A DNA stretch of 44,856 nucleotides from Nitrospirota bacterium (GTDB taxonomy: Bacteria > Nitrospirota > Thermodesulfovibrionia > Thermodesulfovibrionales > UBA6898). Within the stretch, counting starts at the first letter, position 1; each line of letters begins with the position of its first letter. The DNA is taken from NCBI GenBank assembly GCA_004321925.1, contig SCQH01000097.1:1-44856 (forward strand), in the 5' to 3' direction. Positions 24,717 through 32,439 of this stretch are shown here, in pieces. The position numbers were made by a program, and so were the translations under genes. Below the pieces are notes generated by a model, which saw only the letters and a program-made list of their open reading frames with translations, ran no database searches and had not been told where the DNA came from.

Positions 24717-25448
24717 CTACCTTCTGTCTTTTTTGTCGTCATCCCCTTTTTCAGGTTTTCCGTGAGACTCCTTTTGCTGCTTCTGAACTTTCTCCCGAGG
24801 CAGTTGTTTTTGTTGCTGCTGAACTTTTTCCCGGGGTTGCTGCATTGGTTGCTGGACCCTGGGTTGTATTTGCCGCTGAACAGGCTGCTGAACCCTCGGC
24901 TGCTGGATCGGCTGTTGAACCGCAGGCGCCTGCTGGTACTGCTGCCGCCTCTGCTGTCTCAGTTCCTGTATTTGTTGCTTTGGCCGGGGCTGATAGCTCT
25001 CGACGCCCCACAGTCTCTGCCTTTCCCAATACCGGTTATTTTTCCAGCCTCTCCAGTTCTGCTGAAGCCGGTGATGAGGGATCCGTTCATAGTTCCACCG
25101 GTTCCCGTACCAATTACGGTCTCTGTAGTATCCTCTCCAACCCGGGTCCACATCATAATAAAAACTGGGGATGGTCCTGTAATAGGCCCAGCCCCGGTCA
25201 TAATAGCGTGAGCGGTACCAGCGTCCTTCCCAGAAAGACCACCACCAGCCATTCCAGAAATAGAGGTCGATATCACTGTCCGGGGCGACATAAACATACG
25301 TGTCCGGCAGTACGATCAACTCCGGTGGTTCGGCAAAGACGATGGACGGCAGCCCGATATTAACGCTTACATCGACCCTTGCCATCGCCGGACCAGGAAC
25401 TGCAATTACCAGCGCCAACAACAATGCTCCCAACAATACTCTCTTCAT
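24717..25448 (-). CDS. Secreted Trp/Tyr-rich protein with Gln-rich tail
   Basis: 243 residues. ATG at 25448 follows AAAGGAGG; the earlier in-frame start at 25469 lacks such a site. A signal peptide (ending PGPAMA) precedes IGLPSIVFAEPPELIVLPDT, then an aromatic-rich core (DLYFWNGWWWSFWEGRWYRS), and a C-terminal third made almost entirely of Gln, Arg, Pro and Lys (repeated QQPR, QQPV and PREKVQ). The tail is low-complexity and highly charged. Proteins with this YVAPDSDIDLYFW pattern are known as conserved hypotheticals; no function is assigned. The domain start suggests an envelope location. Confidence 0.8.
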   Translation of the reverse strand: MKRVLLGALLLALVIAVPGPAMARVDVSVNIGLPSIVFAEPPELIVLPDTYVYVAPDSDIDLYFWNGWWWSFWEGRWYRSRYYDRGWAYYRTIPSFYYDVDPGWRGYYRDRNWYGNRWNYERIPHHRLQQNWRGWKNNRYWERQRLWGVESYQPRPKQQIQELRQQRRQQYQQAPAVQQPIQQPRVQQPVQRQIQPRVQQPMQQPREKVQQQQKQLPREKVQKQQKESHGKPEKGDDDKKDRR

Positions 25449-25534
25449 TTTGTGGCCTCCTTTGGACATATGCGATTCTTAAGTAAAGTGTACCGTATTC
25501 CCGGGCAATGTAAAGGGGGAACCGGTGGCACACA

Positions 25535-25912
25535 CTATTTGTTTTCGCGGCTGTATGCCTTGAAGGTAATGATCAGCCCAATGATCAGCAGAATGCCTTC
25601 CAGGACCATAAATACCGTCGTGCTTGTGTTTGCAGTACCTTGTTGATAGGCGCTCGCCGCGAACATTCGGAAAAGGCCAAGAAGAAGAAAAAACCATCCC
25701 GCAAGCGTTATCAGCACGGTCCAATCACGTGCCCAGCGATTATGCGCGCGGACGGTTGCAAGGCCTGCAACAAACATCAAGACGCCGGACAGATAAACAA
25801 CAGGCGGGATCTGGGCGTCGTAAAGATGCGGCTGCACAAGCGGGAACTCAGAAACGATCATCGCTACGATAGTGGGGCCTGCCAGCCCCCCGATCTGCTT
25901 TGATTTGTTCAA
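25535..25912 (-). CDS. Small four-helix membrane protein
   Basis: 125 residues with hydrophobic segments near 10-25, 37-55, 65-88 and 100-118. The start is TTG at 25912, preceded by GGAGGA four bases upstream; the ATG at about 25932 on this strand runs into a stop after seven codons. The family is not recognised. It lies directly downstream of the attC site of the gene cassette at 25942-26501, so its upstream region has probably been displaced by cassette insertion. Confidence 0.7.
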   Translation of the reverse strand: MNKSKQIGGLAGPTIVAMIVSEFPLVQPHLYDAQIPPVVYLSGVLMFVAGLATVRAHNRWARDWTVLITLAGWFFLLLGLFRMFAASAYQQGTANTSTTVFMVLEGILLIIGLIITFKAYSRENK

Positions 25913-25941
25913 AGGATCCTCCGATGCTTCATAGGCGACAA

Positions 25942-26027
25942 CGAGTTAAATAAGGCGCGGTGGCGACCAGCTAAATTGAAATCTAAAAAGCGCTTATTCA
26001 CCGTCGCCTTGATTTTTTTGTTAAGCC
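25942..26027 (-). repeat. attC-like recombination site
   Basis: Read on the minus strand: outer box GGCTTAAC (26020-26027), a 9-base spacer, AAGGCGACGGTG (inner arm, 25999-26010), a loop region, CACCGCGCCTT (25952-25962), a 9-base spacer, and the G of the crossover site at 25942. The inner arms pair over 11 bp with one extra unpaired A. Equal spacers on both sides and one extrahelical base are typical of integron attC sites. The outer box is the exact complement of GTTAAGCC found at the other cassette end (26495-26502). Confidence 0.72.
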
Positions 26028-26033
26028 AGCCTT

Positions 26034-26483
26034 TCATTTTTCTGTATTCTTAATTTCCAGTTTTGAATATCTTATAATATCGTCTTCAAGTCTCTCGGTA
26101 TCCTTTATAAAGCCGTAAATATTAATTTGGTTGCTGTCTTTTTCTCTGATTATAAAATCTCTTGGTTTATCAAGAAAGATTGAATACATGTTTTTCCTTT
26201 TAATTGAAGCCACATCTTCCCAGAGAATGGTTTTTTCCATAGAGAAACGCTTTCTTATGACTTTTGATTCGTTTATATGTATTTCCGTTTTGAGAAGTAT
26301 GAAAACCATAAGGAGCGGTATCGCACAGAAAAAGTACGTTAACACGATCGGCAGGACAACAACCCAAGATAATGTCGGCGGCAGGCCGATTTTGAAGAAC
26401 GCAGAACTAGCAATTAAAGGGAAAGCAAATATTAGCCAATAATTCAAGAACACTTTCCATAATGAATATTTATATATTTTCAT
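26034..26483 (-). CDS. Cassette-borne membrane protein, possible PH-like domain
   Basis: 149 residues. Two hydrophobic segments (about 13-30 and 40-63) are followed by a soluble beta-rich part (TEIHINESKVIRKRF, TILWEDVASIKRKN, IIREKD) that recalls bacterial PH-like domains. The gene is markedly more AT-rich than its neighbours. It occupies nearly the whole cassette, as is usual. Function is unknown. There is no good ribosome site upstream; cassette genes are often poorly expressed away from an integron promoter. Confidence 0.75.
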   Translation of the reverse strand: MKIYKYSLWKVFLNYWLIFAFPLIASSAFFKIGLPPTLSWVVVLPIVLTYFFCAIPLLMVFILLKTEIHINESKVIRKRFSMEKTILWEDVASIKRKNMYSIFLDKPRDFIIREKDSNQINIYGFIKDTERLEDDIIRYSKLEIKNTEK

Positions 26484-26502
26484 TTTTCATTTACGGCTTA
26501 AC

Positions 26503-26697
26503 ATCTTTTTTTATCCCGCAGCGGCATTTTCTCTTATGTTTGGCTTTTGCTCTGCCTGCTGACAGGAAAATAGAGGAATAATGCCCCGTTTTGGCGGTAT
26601 AACTCCGTGTACGGGGGTGTTATATCGCTGCGGTATAATTCGGCTGTTCTGTTATTGCGAACGAAAGAAATGCCCGAACTGATCTGCTTTTGCTCTT
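26503..26697. other. Intergenic stretch upstream of the cassette
   Basis: No gene is visible. It holds short imperfect palindromes such as TATAAC-TCCGTGTACGGGGGT-GTTATA (about 26596-26622) but no promoter or terminator I can support. Confidence 0.4.
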
Positions 26698-26920
26698 TGA
26701 AGCCTGACATGAAGTCACTCCCCTTTTATTAACCCGGCAATTGAATATCCCAATCTGTCATCCCCGCTTGTCGGGGATCTTTCTTTGTTTTCGGAGAGAT
26801 TCCGGACAAGCCGGAATGACAAAGTTAAATTATTTGATTGCCGAATTAATAGTTGCCATTCCCCGTCTTTCAGCAACTATTTTATACCTTGCCGTTCAGA
26901 GCAGTGTCAAGGGGAAACTG
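26698..26920 (+). repeat. Interspersed repeat, copy B, interrupted
   Basis: Same ordered blocks as 24523-24612 (AGCCTGACATGA; CCCCTT; CCCCG ... CAGCAACTAT; TTATACCTTG; GTGTCAAGGGGAAA), but split by the palindromic element at about 26735-26843. Confidence 0.6.
26735..26843. repeat. MITE/REP-like palindromic element
   Basis: Outer inverted repeat CGGCAAT/ATTGCCG at 26735-26741 and 26837-26843. Inner arms at 26756-26779 (TGTCATCCCCGCTTGTCGGG...) and 26798-26821 (...CCGGACAAGCCGGAATGACA) are imperfect complements, and each arm is itself a hairpin. The inner arm type, GTCAT-CC-GCTTGTC-GG-ATC, is a widespread environmental-genome repeat. Confidence 0.7.
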
Positions 26921-26976
26921 TTTGTTTACAATAGAAACCCATTGCTTAGGAGCTTTGCTTCCGTTAAGCTAGTGAT

Positions 26977-27927
26977 ATGAAGGCGGTTGTGATCGATAGA
27001 TACGGGGATAACAGCGTTATCGGGATCAGGGATTTGCCGAGTCCGGTCCCCGGGGCCGAGGATGTGCTTATCAGGGTCCATGCCGCATCAATCAACCCGG
27101 TGGACTGGAAGATCCGTCAGGGCATGACCAGGATCCTTACCGGGTCAAAATTTCCGAAGGTCCTCGGGAGCGAGTGTTCGGGGGAGATCATTGAAACCGG
27201 CGCAAAGGTAACAGGATTAAGGGTAGGCGACAGGGTGATCGGCTTTTCGGGCATCCGCCGGCTGGCCGCTTTTGCGGAGCATGTGGTCGTCAGCCAAAAG
27301 AACGCCTTCCCGATGTCAGGAAATATCAGCTTCGAAGAGGCCTCGACCCTCCCTGTGGCCGGGCTTACTGCCCTCCAGTCACTTCAGAAACTCGGTCATA
27401 TCTCCCCTGACAGCAATGTCCTGATCAACGGGGGCTCTGGCGGGGTCGGGACCTTCGCCATCCAGATCGCAAAGATATTCGGGGCCCGTATAACCGCGGT
27501 GGCGAGCCGTCCCAATGCGCCGCTGCTGAAAGAACTCGGGGCTGATGTGACGCTCGATTACAGGCAAGAGGACTTTACGAAAAGCAGCGAGCGTTACGAT
27601 ATTGTCTTTGACGCGGTATCAACCCGGTCCTTCAGCGAATGCAGACGGGTGATGACCCCTGAGGGCGTCTATGTCAATACCCTGCCCACGCCTTCAGTAC
27701 TGCTCTACCAGTATGGCATCGGCTTTTTGATGAAGAAGAAGGCCAGGAGCGTCATGGTGAGCCCCAACTCAGTGGATATGCAGTGGATGCGCCAGCAGAT
27801 CGAAGCGGGACGGATCAGGGTTGTGATCGACCGGGTCTATCCCCTGGACCAGGCAGCCGAGGCCCTGGCCTACAGCGAGGCCGGACATGCCCGGGGAAAG
27901 GTGGTCTTAACGGTCCCCGGACCCTGA
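26977..27927 (+). CDS. Quinone-oxidoreductase-like MDR dehydrogenase
   Basis: 316-residue medium-chain dehydrogenase/reductase of the zinc-independent quinone-reductase subgroup. N-terminal GroES-like domain (AASINPVDWKIRQG, GSECSGEIIETG), then a Rossmann domain with INGGSGGVGTFAIQIAK. The catalytic zinc ligands of alcohol dehydrogenases are lacking. Such enzymes reduce quinones or enones with NADPH; the substrate is not known. No neighbour explains its role. Confidence 0.88.
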   Translation: MKAVVIDRYGDNSVIGIRDLPSPVPGAEDVLIRVHAASINPVDWKIRQGMTRILTGSKFPKVLGSECSGEIIETGAKVTGLRVGDRVIGFSGIRRLAAFAEHVVVSQKNAFPMSGNISFEEASTLPVAGLTALQSLQKLGHISPDSNVLINGGSGGVGTFAIQIAKIFGARITAVASRPNAPLLKELGADVTLDYRQEDFTKSSERYDIVFDAVSTRSFSECRRVMTPEGVYVNTLPTPSVLLYQYGIGFLMKKKARSVMVSPNSVDMQWMRQQIEAGRIRVVIDRVYPLDQAAEALAYSEAGHARGKVVLTVPGP

Positions 27928-28059
27928 ACGGATGCAGAGGCGCGGCATGGCCTGCGGCCCTTTCTTTATGATACAATTTCTCATGACCACCGGCTGTTAT
28001 ACCCTTTCGAAGGCAGATCATCGCAGCATCCTGCCGGCACGCGCTGACGGACATCCTTA

Positions 28060-29049
28060 GTGGCCTTTTTCCATACACTCACGGGCATGTATCTCACCCA
28101 GTCGGTCCTGCATGCCTTCCTCGGACTTATCGTGGTCGAGATATCCTTTTTTGCCTGGGGCATCTCCGACCACCTCTCCCGGTTCAGATACCGGCTGCTC
28201 ACCCTGACGCTGCCGATCTTCATGTTTCCGCTATATCAGCTCCTTTCCCCGGAGCGGAGTTCCTGGCATTTCAGGGTATCGCGGGCGCTGTTTGACAGCC
28301 ATCAATGGCTGGATCTGAAGGCCTTCAGCCTCTTCCCTTTTGCCGGGGCGCTCATCGTCATTCTCACCGGCTTTTCGCTGCTCTTCCTCCTCCAGGAGGT
28401 CTGGCCCCTTTTCCAGAGGCATAAGGGGCGGTCTTCCGGCCAGGAGTATGAGGAGACCCATCTGTATGACGAACGGATGCACACACTCCTGGGGAGCATC
28501 TGCCGGCCGCTGACGATCAATATGCCCTCCTACCGGGTGATCGTCGAGGAACTTCCGACCCTGTTTACACAGGGCTTCAAAAGCCATACAATAGTGATAT
28601 CCGACCACCTGGTCAGGACCCTGGACGACGACCAGCTTTTGGCGGCCCTGACCCACGAGGTTGTCCATATGATACGGGGCAGCAGCCTGAAGACGCCGGT
28701 CATCTACCTGCTGAGGATGCTGATGTTCTACAACCCGGTCAGCCTGGTTGAATTCAGAAGGATAGTGCATGACGAGGAGTTCATCTGTGACGCGATCACC
28801 ATATCCATGACGAAGAATCCCACAGCGCTTATCGAAGCGTTAAAGGCCTTTTATTACGATCCGGACGAAGAACACGGGAACCCGATGCAGATGAAGGACA
28901 GGGTCGAGATCCACAGCCATAACCTTATCCTGGATGAACGGATCGGGAGGCTGCAGGGAGCTGCCTCGACCGGGGAATCGGGCTTCCGCTGGTTGCCGTT
29001 CATGCTGACGGCATGCTTTATCATGACAACAGGATATCTGGTGGTATAG
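28060..29049 (+). CDS. M56-type membrane metallopeptidase (BlaR1/MecR1-like core)
   Basis: 329 residues. Four to five membrane segments (about 10-32, 45-62, 90-113 and a last one near 310-327) flank a cytoplasmic zinc-peptidase domain with H199-E-V-V-H203 (LTHEVVHMIRGSS) and the downstream acidic ligand in HDEEFICDAI. It resembles the peptidase core of BlaR1/MecR1 but has no penicillin-binding sensor domain, and no BlaI-type repressor is adjacent. The GTG at 28060 is the longest start; ATG at 28087 would also keep all domains. The next gene starts 1 bp after its stop. Confidence 0.82.
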   Translation: MAFFHTLTGMYLTQSVLHAFLGLIVVEISFFAWGISDHLSRFRYRLLTLTLPIFMFPLYQLLSPERSSWHFRVSRALFDSHQWLDLKAFSLFPFAGALIVILTGFSLLFLLQEVWPLFQRHKGRSSGQEYEETHLYDERMHTLLGSICRPLTINMPSYRVIVEELPTLFTQGFKSHTIVISDHLVRTLDDDQLLAALTHEVVHMIRGSSLKTPVIYLLRMLMFYNPVSLVEFRRIVHDEEFICDAITISMTKNPTALIEALKAFYYDPDEEHGNPMQMKDRVEIHSHNLILDERIGRLQGAASTGESGFRWLPFMLTACFIMTTGYLVV

Positions 29050-29050
29050 A

Positions 29051-29605
29051 ATGCAACCGAAAAGGACATTTCATATCCGTCAATTGTTCATATTCTGCGC
29101 GGTCGCGCTCCTGATCGTTGCCGTCCTGGGCCTGCTGAACTGGCTGCCTTCGCTCATGCAGAAGCAGCGCCTCAAGCATTTTTCCTCGATCGATACCATA
29201 AAGAAAGAGCTCCGGATCAAAACGGTCTATCTGCCGACCTTCCTGCCGGAGGAGCTCGACCTGGCCTGGCCCCCGACAGAGATGTATGCGCAGGACAACC
29301 CGTTCCCTGCAGTCATGATGCATTTCACCCGCAAGGGCACCTCTGAGATCAGGCTGATCATCCATCAGGTCGACTCAAAGGCCGCGTATGAATTCAAACC
29401 CCGGATAAGGATCAGAGAAAGGCATGCGGCGAGCCTGATGACGCTGAAGAACAGGCAGGCGCACCTGACCCCCGCTGTCTGCGACAATGACCTCCCCTGC
29501 AATCAGCTCTCCTGGAACGAGGGCGGCACAACGATCACCCTTATAGGGATCTTCCCTGCCCGCGATCTCATAAGAATAGCGGCCAGTATGCTGCCAGGAG
29601 ACTAG
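29051..29605 (+). CDS. Single-pass membrane protein partner of the M56 peptidase
   Basis: 184 residues. One N-terminal membrane helix (about 10-32) and an extracytoplasmic domain (KTVYLPTFLPEELDLAWPP ... LTPAVCDNDLPCNQLSWNEGG ... TLIGIFPARDLIRIAASM). The LPTFLPE-type motif recalls DUF4367-like domains found near anti-sigma or peptidase-linked genes. Starting 1 bp after the M56 stop, it is clearly co-transcribed and could be the sensor or substrate of that peptidase. Two cysteines may form a disulfide. Confidence 0.75.
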   Translation: MQPKRTFHIRQLFIFCAVALLIVAVLGLLNWLPSLMQKQRLKHFSSIDTIKKELRIKTVYLPTFLPEELDLAWPPTEMYAQDNPFPAVMMHFTRKGTSEIRLIIHQVDSKAAYEFKPRIRIRERHAASLMTLKNRQAHLTPAVCDNDLPCNQLSWNEGGTTITLIGIFPARDLIRIAASMLPGD

Positions 29606-29619
29606 CAGACTGCTTCCCC

Positions 29620-29654
29620 GGCCCCTGTTTTTTGCATGCAGGGCCTATTTTTTT
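29620..29654 (+). terminator. Intrinsic terminator after the M56 operon
   Basis: GGCCCCTG (29620-29627) pairs with CAGGGCC (29639-29645) with one bulged base, then TATTTTTTT. Confidence 0.75.
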
Positions 29655-29771
29655 ACCGTCTAGGAACTATTTCCCCGATAACTAGGAACTATTGCCAATT
29701 ACATCTTTCCTTTTGGCCTGATATCATGGTATCAACATCAGAACAGATGAATATAAAAGGAGGGAAAGAAA

Positions 29772-30164
29772 ATGTTACGGATACGGCACACAGGCGGAGA
29801 AAAAGCAGGCAAAGGCAATTACTGGAACTTTTCAACAGGCGACCGCGTCAGCTTAGAGGCTGAGGGGATGCTTCCGGGAGATGGCTCGGTCAGCTATTAC
29901 AAGGCCAACCCGGTCCTGATCCTGGCAGCCGGCCCTTTCCTCGGGCTCATCTATGCGGCCTTCCTGCCCTTTATCGGACTGGCGATCGTCCTTAAGGTGG
30001 CCCTGACAAAGGTATTCGGCAGCACCGCAGCCGGGATGTCCAGAGTGAGCACCTTTAACTGGAGCCCCTCAGAGGCCTACCTGGCCGGCAGGCGCCGCAA
30101 GAAAATGAAAAACGATGAGGCGGCAGGCAAAAGCAGCACGTCGCCGGGCGAAAAGAAAGAATAG
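29772..30164 (+). CDS. Small membrane protein preceding the multiheme cytochrome
   Basis: 130 residues with ribosome site AAAGGAGGG upstream. An N-terminal soluble stretch (GNYWNFSTGDRVSLEAEG), one or two membrane segments (about 48-82, VLILAAGPFLGLIYAAFLPF and GLAIVLKVAL) and a basic, Lys/Ser-rich tail. No heme motif. The family is not recognised, but it heads the cytochrome cluster and may help assemble or anchor it. Confidence 0.75.
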   Translation: MLRIRHTGGEKAGKGNYWNFSTGDRVSLEAEGMLPGDGSVSYYKANPVLILAAGPFLGLIYAAFLPFIGLAIVLKVALTKVFGSTAAGMSRVSTFNWSPSEAYLAGRRRKKMKNDEAAGKSSTSPGEKKE

Positions 30165-30171
30165 ACGATCA

Positions 30172-30206
30172 GCGGGGGTGTCCGTAGATCAGACGGGCAC
30201 CCCCGC
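30172..30206 (+). repeat. Strong intergenic stem-loop before the cytochrome gene
   Basis: A 13-bp stem, GCGGGGGTGTCCG (30172-30184) with 30194-30206, has one G-T wobble and a 9-base loop. No T tract follows, so it is more likely an mRNA-stability or processing element than a terminator. It lies 15 bp upstream of the cytochrome start codon. Confidence 0.7.
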
Positions 30207-30221
30207 CGGCAAGGAGGGAAC

Positions 30222-31613
30222 ATGAGATCACATAAACCAATTCTGTACCTGCTCTTCATCTCACTGCTTATTTTCTCTATGGCGCCGGCGGCAAGCGCCC
30301 TTTCAGATGACGACAAGGCCTGCATGGGCTGTCACGAATCAGACCTTTCAATGACCTTCGGAAACGGCGAGACCCAAAAGCTCAAGGTCAACCAGCAGGA
30401 AGTCGAAAAATCGGTCCATGGCATGATCGGCTGCAGCACCTGCCACGGCTTTACCGCTGAAAACCATCCCAAACGGTCGTATAAGAGCAAAAGAGAGCAC
30501 AGCTCCCTGAGCGCGCGGGAGTGCCAGAAATGCCACAATGCACTCGACAATCCTATCCATAAGAAGCTGATCAGTGAGTCGGCAACAAAGACCATCTGCA
30601 GTGACTGCCATGGCTTCCACGCAGTAAAAAGAGTGCGTGAGCTTGCCAAGGGCAACCAGTACTGCCTCACCTGTCATAACCGGGAGCTCACTGTCCATTA
30701 TAAGGACGGTTTTAAAGAAAACGTACAGATCAAAGAGGACGTGCTCAACAACTCGGTCCATAAGAACCTCAGCTGCATCGACTGTCATGTCAGGGTCTCT
30801 GCGGAATCGCATCCGGTAAGGGATTTCAAGACCAAGCGCGACTTCTCGGTCGTCATGGCCGAGCATTGCCGGCGGTGCCATTTTGATAAATATTCAAAGA
30901 CCCTCGAAGGCATCCACTTCAAGGCCCTGTCCCAGGGCAACGCCAAGGCCCCCATCTGCACCGACTGTCATGGTACGCACGCCATGGCCTCTGCGCGCAA
31001 CAACAAGCTCGCCAATGCGAAGAAATGCGAAAAGTGCCACAGCGCCATCTATGCCATCTATGCAAAGAGCGTCCATGGTTCGGCCCTGATCCGTGAGAAC
31101 ATCGAGGATGTGCCGATATGTTCGGACTGTCATAAGGCGCATGACAACGCCGGGCCGCATACAGCCGACTTCAGGGTCTCGGTCCCCCAGACCTGCGCAG
31201 GCTGCCATGCCAAGAAGGAGATCATGCAGAAGTACGGGCTCTCCACCAGGGTGGTGGACACCTATCTCCAGGACTTCCACGGGGTCACCATGAAGTTCTA
31301 TAAGCAGTACGGAAAGACGGAGAAGCAGATAGCGGTCTGCATCGACTGCCACGGCGTGCATGACATCATGAAGACGAAGGGTGAAAATGCGGCCCTCATA
31401 AAAGCGAACCTGGTGAAACGCTGCCAGAAATGCCATGCCGGTGCAACGGCCGCGTTCCCCGACAGCTGGATCTCACACTATGAGCCTGATATCAAAAAAG
31501 CTCCCATGGTCTTCTTTATCGATTGGGGCTATAAGATCTTCATCCCCTTTATGATCATCGGCCTGGTGCTGCAGATCATCCTCCATATGTGGCGGTACAT
31601 TGTAAACAGATAA
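30222..31613 (+). CDS. 13-heme c-type cytochrome with C-terminal membrane anchor
   Basis: 463 residues: a signal peptide (ending AASA), thirteen CxxCH motifs and a C-terminal membrane helix (about 438-458). The motifs in order are CMGCH, CSTCH, CQKCH, CSDCH, CLTCH, CIDCH, CRRCH, CTDCH, CEKCH, CSDCH, CAGCH, CIDCH and CQKCH. Hemes 1-4 and 5-8 form an internal repeat: SVHGMIGCSTCH with SVHKNLSCIDCH, ENHPKRSYKSKREHS with ESHPVRDFKTKRDFS, and CSDCHGFHA with CTDCHGTHA. It is followed 16 bp later by a membrane cytochrome b. The layout resembles the Cbc (c+b) quinol-oxidising complexes of Geobacter, which pass electrons to the periplasm. Confidence 0.95.
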   Translation: MRSHKPILYLLFISLLIFSMAPAASALSDDDKACMGCHESDLSMTFGNGETQKLKVNQQEVEKSVHGMIGCSTCHGFTAENHPKRSYKSKREHSSLSARECQKCHNALDNPIHKKLISESATKTICSDCHGFHAVKRVRELAKGNQYCLTCHNRELTVHYKDGFKENVQIKEDVLNNSVHKNLSCIDCHVRVSAESHPVRDFKTKRDFSVVMAEHCRRCHFDKYSKTLEGIHFKALSQGNAKAPICTDCHGTHAMASARNNKLANAKKCEKCHSAIYAIYAKSVHGSALIRENIEDVPICSDCHKAHDNAGPHTADFRVSVPQTCAGCHAKKEIMQKYGLSTRVVDTYLQDFHGVTMKFYKQYGKTEKQIAVCIDCHGVHDIMKTKGENAALIKANLVKRCQKCHAGATAAFPDSWISHYEPDIKKAPMVFFIDWGYKIFIPFMIIGLVLQIILHMWRYIVNR

Positions 31614-31629
31614 AGAAAAGGAGACCATC

Positions 31630-32391
31630 ATGGAAACGACGAACAATGAATATATCAAACGCTTCGGCCCGCTCAGGATCCTTGAACACTGGCTCAATGC
31701 CGGCACGTTCATCCTGCTCGTGGTGACCGGATTGTCGCAGAAATTTCATACCTACGACCTGTCCCTCTGGATCATCTCGGTCTTCGGCGGTATCGATGCG
31801 ACCCGGCTGGTCCATCGCTACAGCGGCATCATGCTGACGGTAATGACCCTGCAGCATGTCCTGGTCGCGTCCTTCGGGATAATCGTCAAGAAATGGCAGC
31901 CGTCGATGATCATTCACCTAAAGGACTTCAGGGACGCCATCGACAATATAAAATATTACCTCGGCCTGTCCGAGGAGCCGGCCCGCTGCGACCGGTTCGA
32001 CTATAAACAGAAGTTCGAATACTGGGGCGTCGTTGTCGGCGGCATGCTCATGGCAGCGACCGGACTTGCGCTGTGGTTCCCGATACTGGTGACCCGCTTC
32101 CTTCCCGGGCAGCTCATCCCGGTGGCCAAGGCGCTCCATACCAATGAGGCGCTCCTGGCCTTCCTCGTGATCATAATCTGGCATATCTACAATGCCATAT
32201 TCAGCCCGGAGGTGCTGCCGATCGATACGGTCATCTTCACCGGAAAGATCTCGAAGGCCCGCATGATCCATGAACATCCGATAGAGTACGAGCGCATCAC
32301 CGGGATAACCCTTCCCCGGCACCATGAGCATCATGGCCACGAACCCGAACCGGAGGCCGCAGCAGAGACGACAACGACGACCATCACTTGA
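31630..32391 (+). CDS. Membrane diheme cytochrome b subunit
   Basis: 253 residues with about four membrane helices carrying paired histidines: RILEHWLNAGTFILLVVTGL, HRYSGIMLTVMTLQHVLV, a middle helix (VVVGGMLMAATGLALWF) and ALHTNEALLAFLVIIIWHIYN. The pattern fits the FdnI/thiosulfate-reductase-type cytochrome b family that oxidises menaquinol. The C-terminus is His/Glu/Thr-rich (HHEHHGHEPEP). Together with the 13-heme protein it would form a quinol:periplasmic-cytochrome oxidoreductase. Partner and direction are inferred. Confidence 0.88.
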   Translation: METTNNEYIKRFGPLRILEHWLNAGTFILLVVTGLSQKFHTYDLSLWIISVFGGIDATRLVHRYSGIMLTVMTLQHVLVASFGIIVKKWQPSMIIHLKDFRDAIDNIKYYLGLSEEPARCDRFDYKQKFEYWGVVVGGMLMAATGLALWFPILVTRFLPGQLIPVAKALHTNEALLAFLVIIIWHIYNAIFSPEVLPIDTVIFTGKISKARMIHEHPIEYERITGITLPRHHEHHGHEPEPEAAAETTTTTIT

Positions 32392-32439
32392 CAGCGGGAG
32401 GGTTTTCAACTATGTTTATAGACATAGCGATCCATTGTT

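Larger units (their letters stand above)
25942..26501 (-). mobile_element. Solitary integron gene cassette (about 560 bp)
   Basis: On the minus strand it begins with the core site G|TTAAGCC (G at 26502, cassette from 26501), has one ORF 26034-26483, and ends in the attC at 25942-26027. Because a cassette's start and its attC outer box derive from one circular site, their perfect complementarity (GTTAAGCC/GGCTTAAC) is the expected signature. The trailing bases after the G (TTGTCG) do not fit the GTTRRRY consensus, which suggests insertion at a secondary site, not in an attI array. No integrase gene and no second attC are present in the window. Confidence 0.68.

Noticed and set aside
24638-25363. 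Long plus-strand frame (241 codons) rich in Ala and Ser
   Set aside because: It is antisense to the secreted Gln-rich protein gene, which has a ribosome site and signal peptide; the composition is a mirror of the low-complexity tail.
26503-26600. A possible second attC upstream of the cassette
   Set aside because: No RYYYAAC box with paired inner arms was found there, so only one cassette is claimed.
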